NCBI GenBank assembly: GCA_021815655.1
Contig: JAKAGJ010000127.1
Coordinates: 1 to 6,479 of the forward strand
Reading direction: 5' to 3'
DNA from: Deltaproteobacteria bacterium
GTDB lineage: Bacteria > Desulfobacterota > Desulfarculia > Desulfarculales > Desulfarculaceae
Length of the DNA stretch: 6,479 nucleotides
How positions within the stretch are numbered: position 1 is the first letter of the stretch; the number at the start of each line of letters is the position of its first letter. The translations under genes and the position numbers were made by a program. Shown here in pieces: positions 6,094-6,479 of the stretch. Under the pieces are notes generated by a model. It did no database searches. It was not told the origin of the DNA and saw only the letters and a program-made list of their open reading frames with translations.

Positions 6094-6479
6094 CGCTGGG
6101 GCTGAGCATGCTGTCCACCTTGAGGCGTCGCCGGTAGGGGCGGGGGCCTTTCTTTTTCTCGGGCTGGCCGGCCCGGGTGCGGGCGTACAGTTCCAGGTAC
6201 TTGGCCAGCGCCCGGCGCATCTTGGCCCGGGGAACCACCTCCTGGATGCCGCGGATCTCGCCGAAGTAGTCGGGGTTGTCCAGGGTTTGGCCAGACAGCT
6301 CCAGCAGGGAGTCGCTGCGCACCGCGTCCTCCTGCACCTCGAAGCCGCGGGCCTTCATCACCCGGGGGCCGGTGAAGATGACCATGGCCCCGGGCTCGGC
6401 CAGGCAGACGTCGCCCAGGGCGGCGTAGGAGGCGATGGCCCCGCCGGTGGATGGGTCGGCCAGGATGGAGATGAAGGGC
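6077..6479 (-). CDS. accD: Acetyl-CoA carboxylase carboxyltransferase beta-like protein, C-terminal part
   Basis: The frame is open through the right edge, so only the last 133 codons are visible; the ATG at 6385 is internal. The first visible part, PFISILADPSTGGAIASYAA then LGDVCLAEPGAMVIFTGPRV, carries the AccD signature (DPTxGGVxASxAxLGD...AEPxAxxxFAGPRV) with the Gly-Gly of the crotonase-fold active site. In acetyl-CoA carboxylase this subunit, with the alpha subunit, moves the carboxyl group from biotin to acetyl-CoA to make malonyl-CoA. After GPRV it departs from the usual EQT...LPEGFQ ending and reads MKARGFEVQEDAVRSDSLLE, then EIRGIQEVVPRAKMRRALAK and a charged tail rich in Lys, Arg and Ser. 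It could therefore be a divergent AccD, a fused alpha/beta type, or another acyl-CoA carboxyltransferase. The N-terminal zinc ribbon that would help decide is outside the window. Confidence 0.75.
   Translation of the reverse strand, partial: PFISILADPSTGGAIASYAALGDVCLAEPGAMVIFTGPRVMKARGFEVQEDAVRSDSLLELSGQTLDNPDYFGEIRGIQEVVPRAKMRRALAKYLELYARTRAGQPEKKKGPRPYRRRLKVDSMLSPSDDETS

Noticed and set aside
1..6479. CRISPR array or complete insertion sequence
   Set aside because: No regularly spaced repeats, no transposase frame and no paired terminal inverted repeats were seen.

Overview
The window looks like a high-GC anaerobic bacterium, most likely a deltaproteobacterium in the broad sense (Desulfobacterota). 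The basis is GC-rich codon third positions, DUF3786 and DUF3795 family proteins, a DUF3096 mini-protein, and an RND permease of a type I associate with that group. This is inferred from protein flavour, not from a database search.

Left part (1-3741, plus strand): the end of an RND efflux operon. A periplasmic adaptor (membrane fusion protein), cut by the left edge, overlaps by 4 bases the start of a complete 1014-residue inner-membrane RND permease. Together with an outer-membrane channel, which is not in view, they would form a tripartite exporter driven by the proton gradient. The permease keeps the TM4 Asp-Asp pair and the TM11 Arg of the proton relay but has Glu where AcrB has its TM10 Lys.

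Middle (3742-4970): a decayed stretch. It holds a 5'-truncated, stop-interrupted remnant of an SOS-response-associated peptidase (SRAP, YedK/HMCES family). It also holds a small intact-looking DUF3096 membrane protein on the minus strand with a strong ribosome binding site, an unrecognised broken coding remnant, and a tandem GTGGGGACA motif. It ends at a clear intrinsic terminator belonging to the neighbouring tRNA gene. The region reads like a scar of past insertion and deletion next to a tRNA.

Right part (4971-6479, all minus strand): tRNA-Arg(CCT) preceded by a compact overlapping gene cluster. In transcription order the cluster is the C-terminal part of an acetyl-CoA carboxylase carboxyltransferase beta-like protein, a DUF3786 protein, and a ten-cysteine DUF3795-like protein. 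The gene overlaps (17 and 8 bases) indicate one transcription unit with translational coupling. The tRNA follows 40 bases after the last stop, with a weak possible promoter of its own, and transcription ends at the terminator at 4931-4961.

No CRISPR array, complete insertion sequence or obvious new defence system is visible. The items most worth a second look are the permease's altered proton-relay residue, the coupled DUF3786/DUF3795 pair, the decayed SRAP gene, and the unrecognised remnant beside the tRNA.
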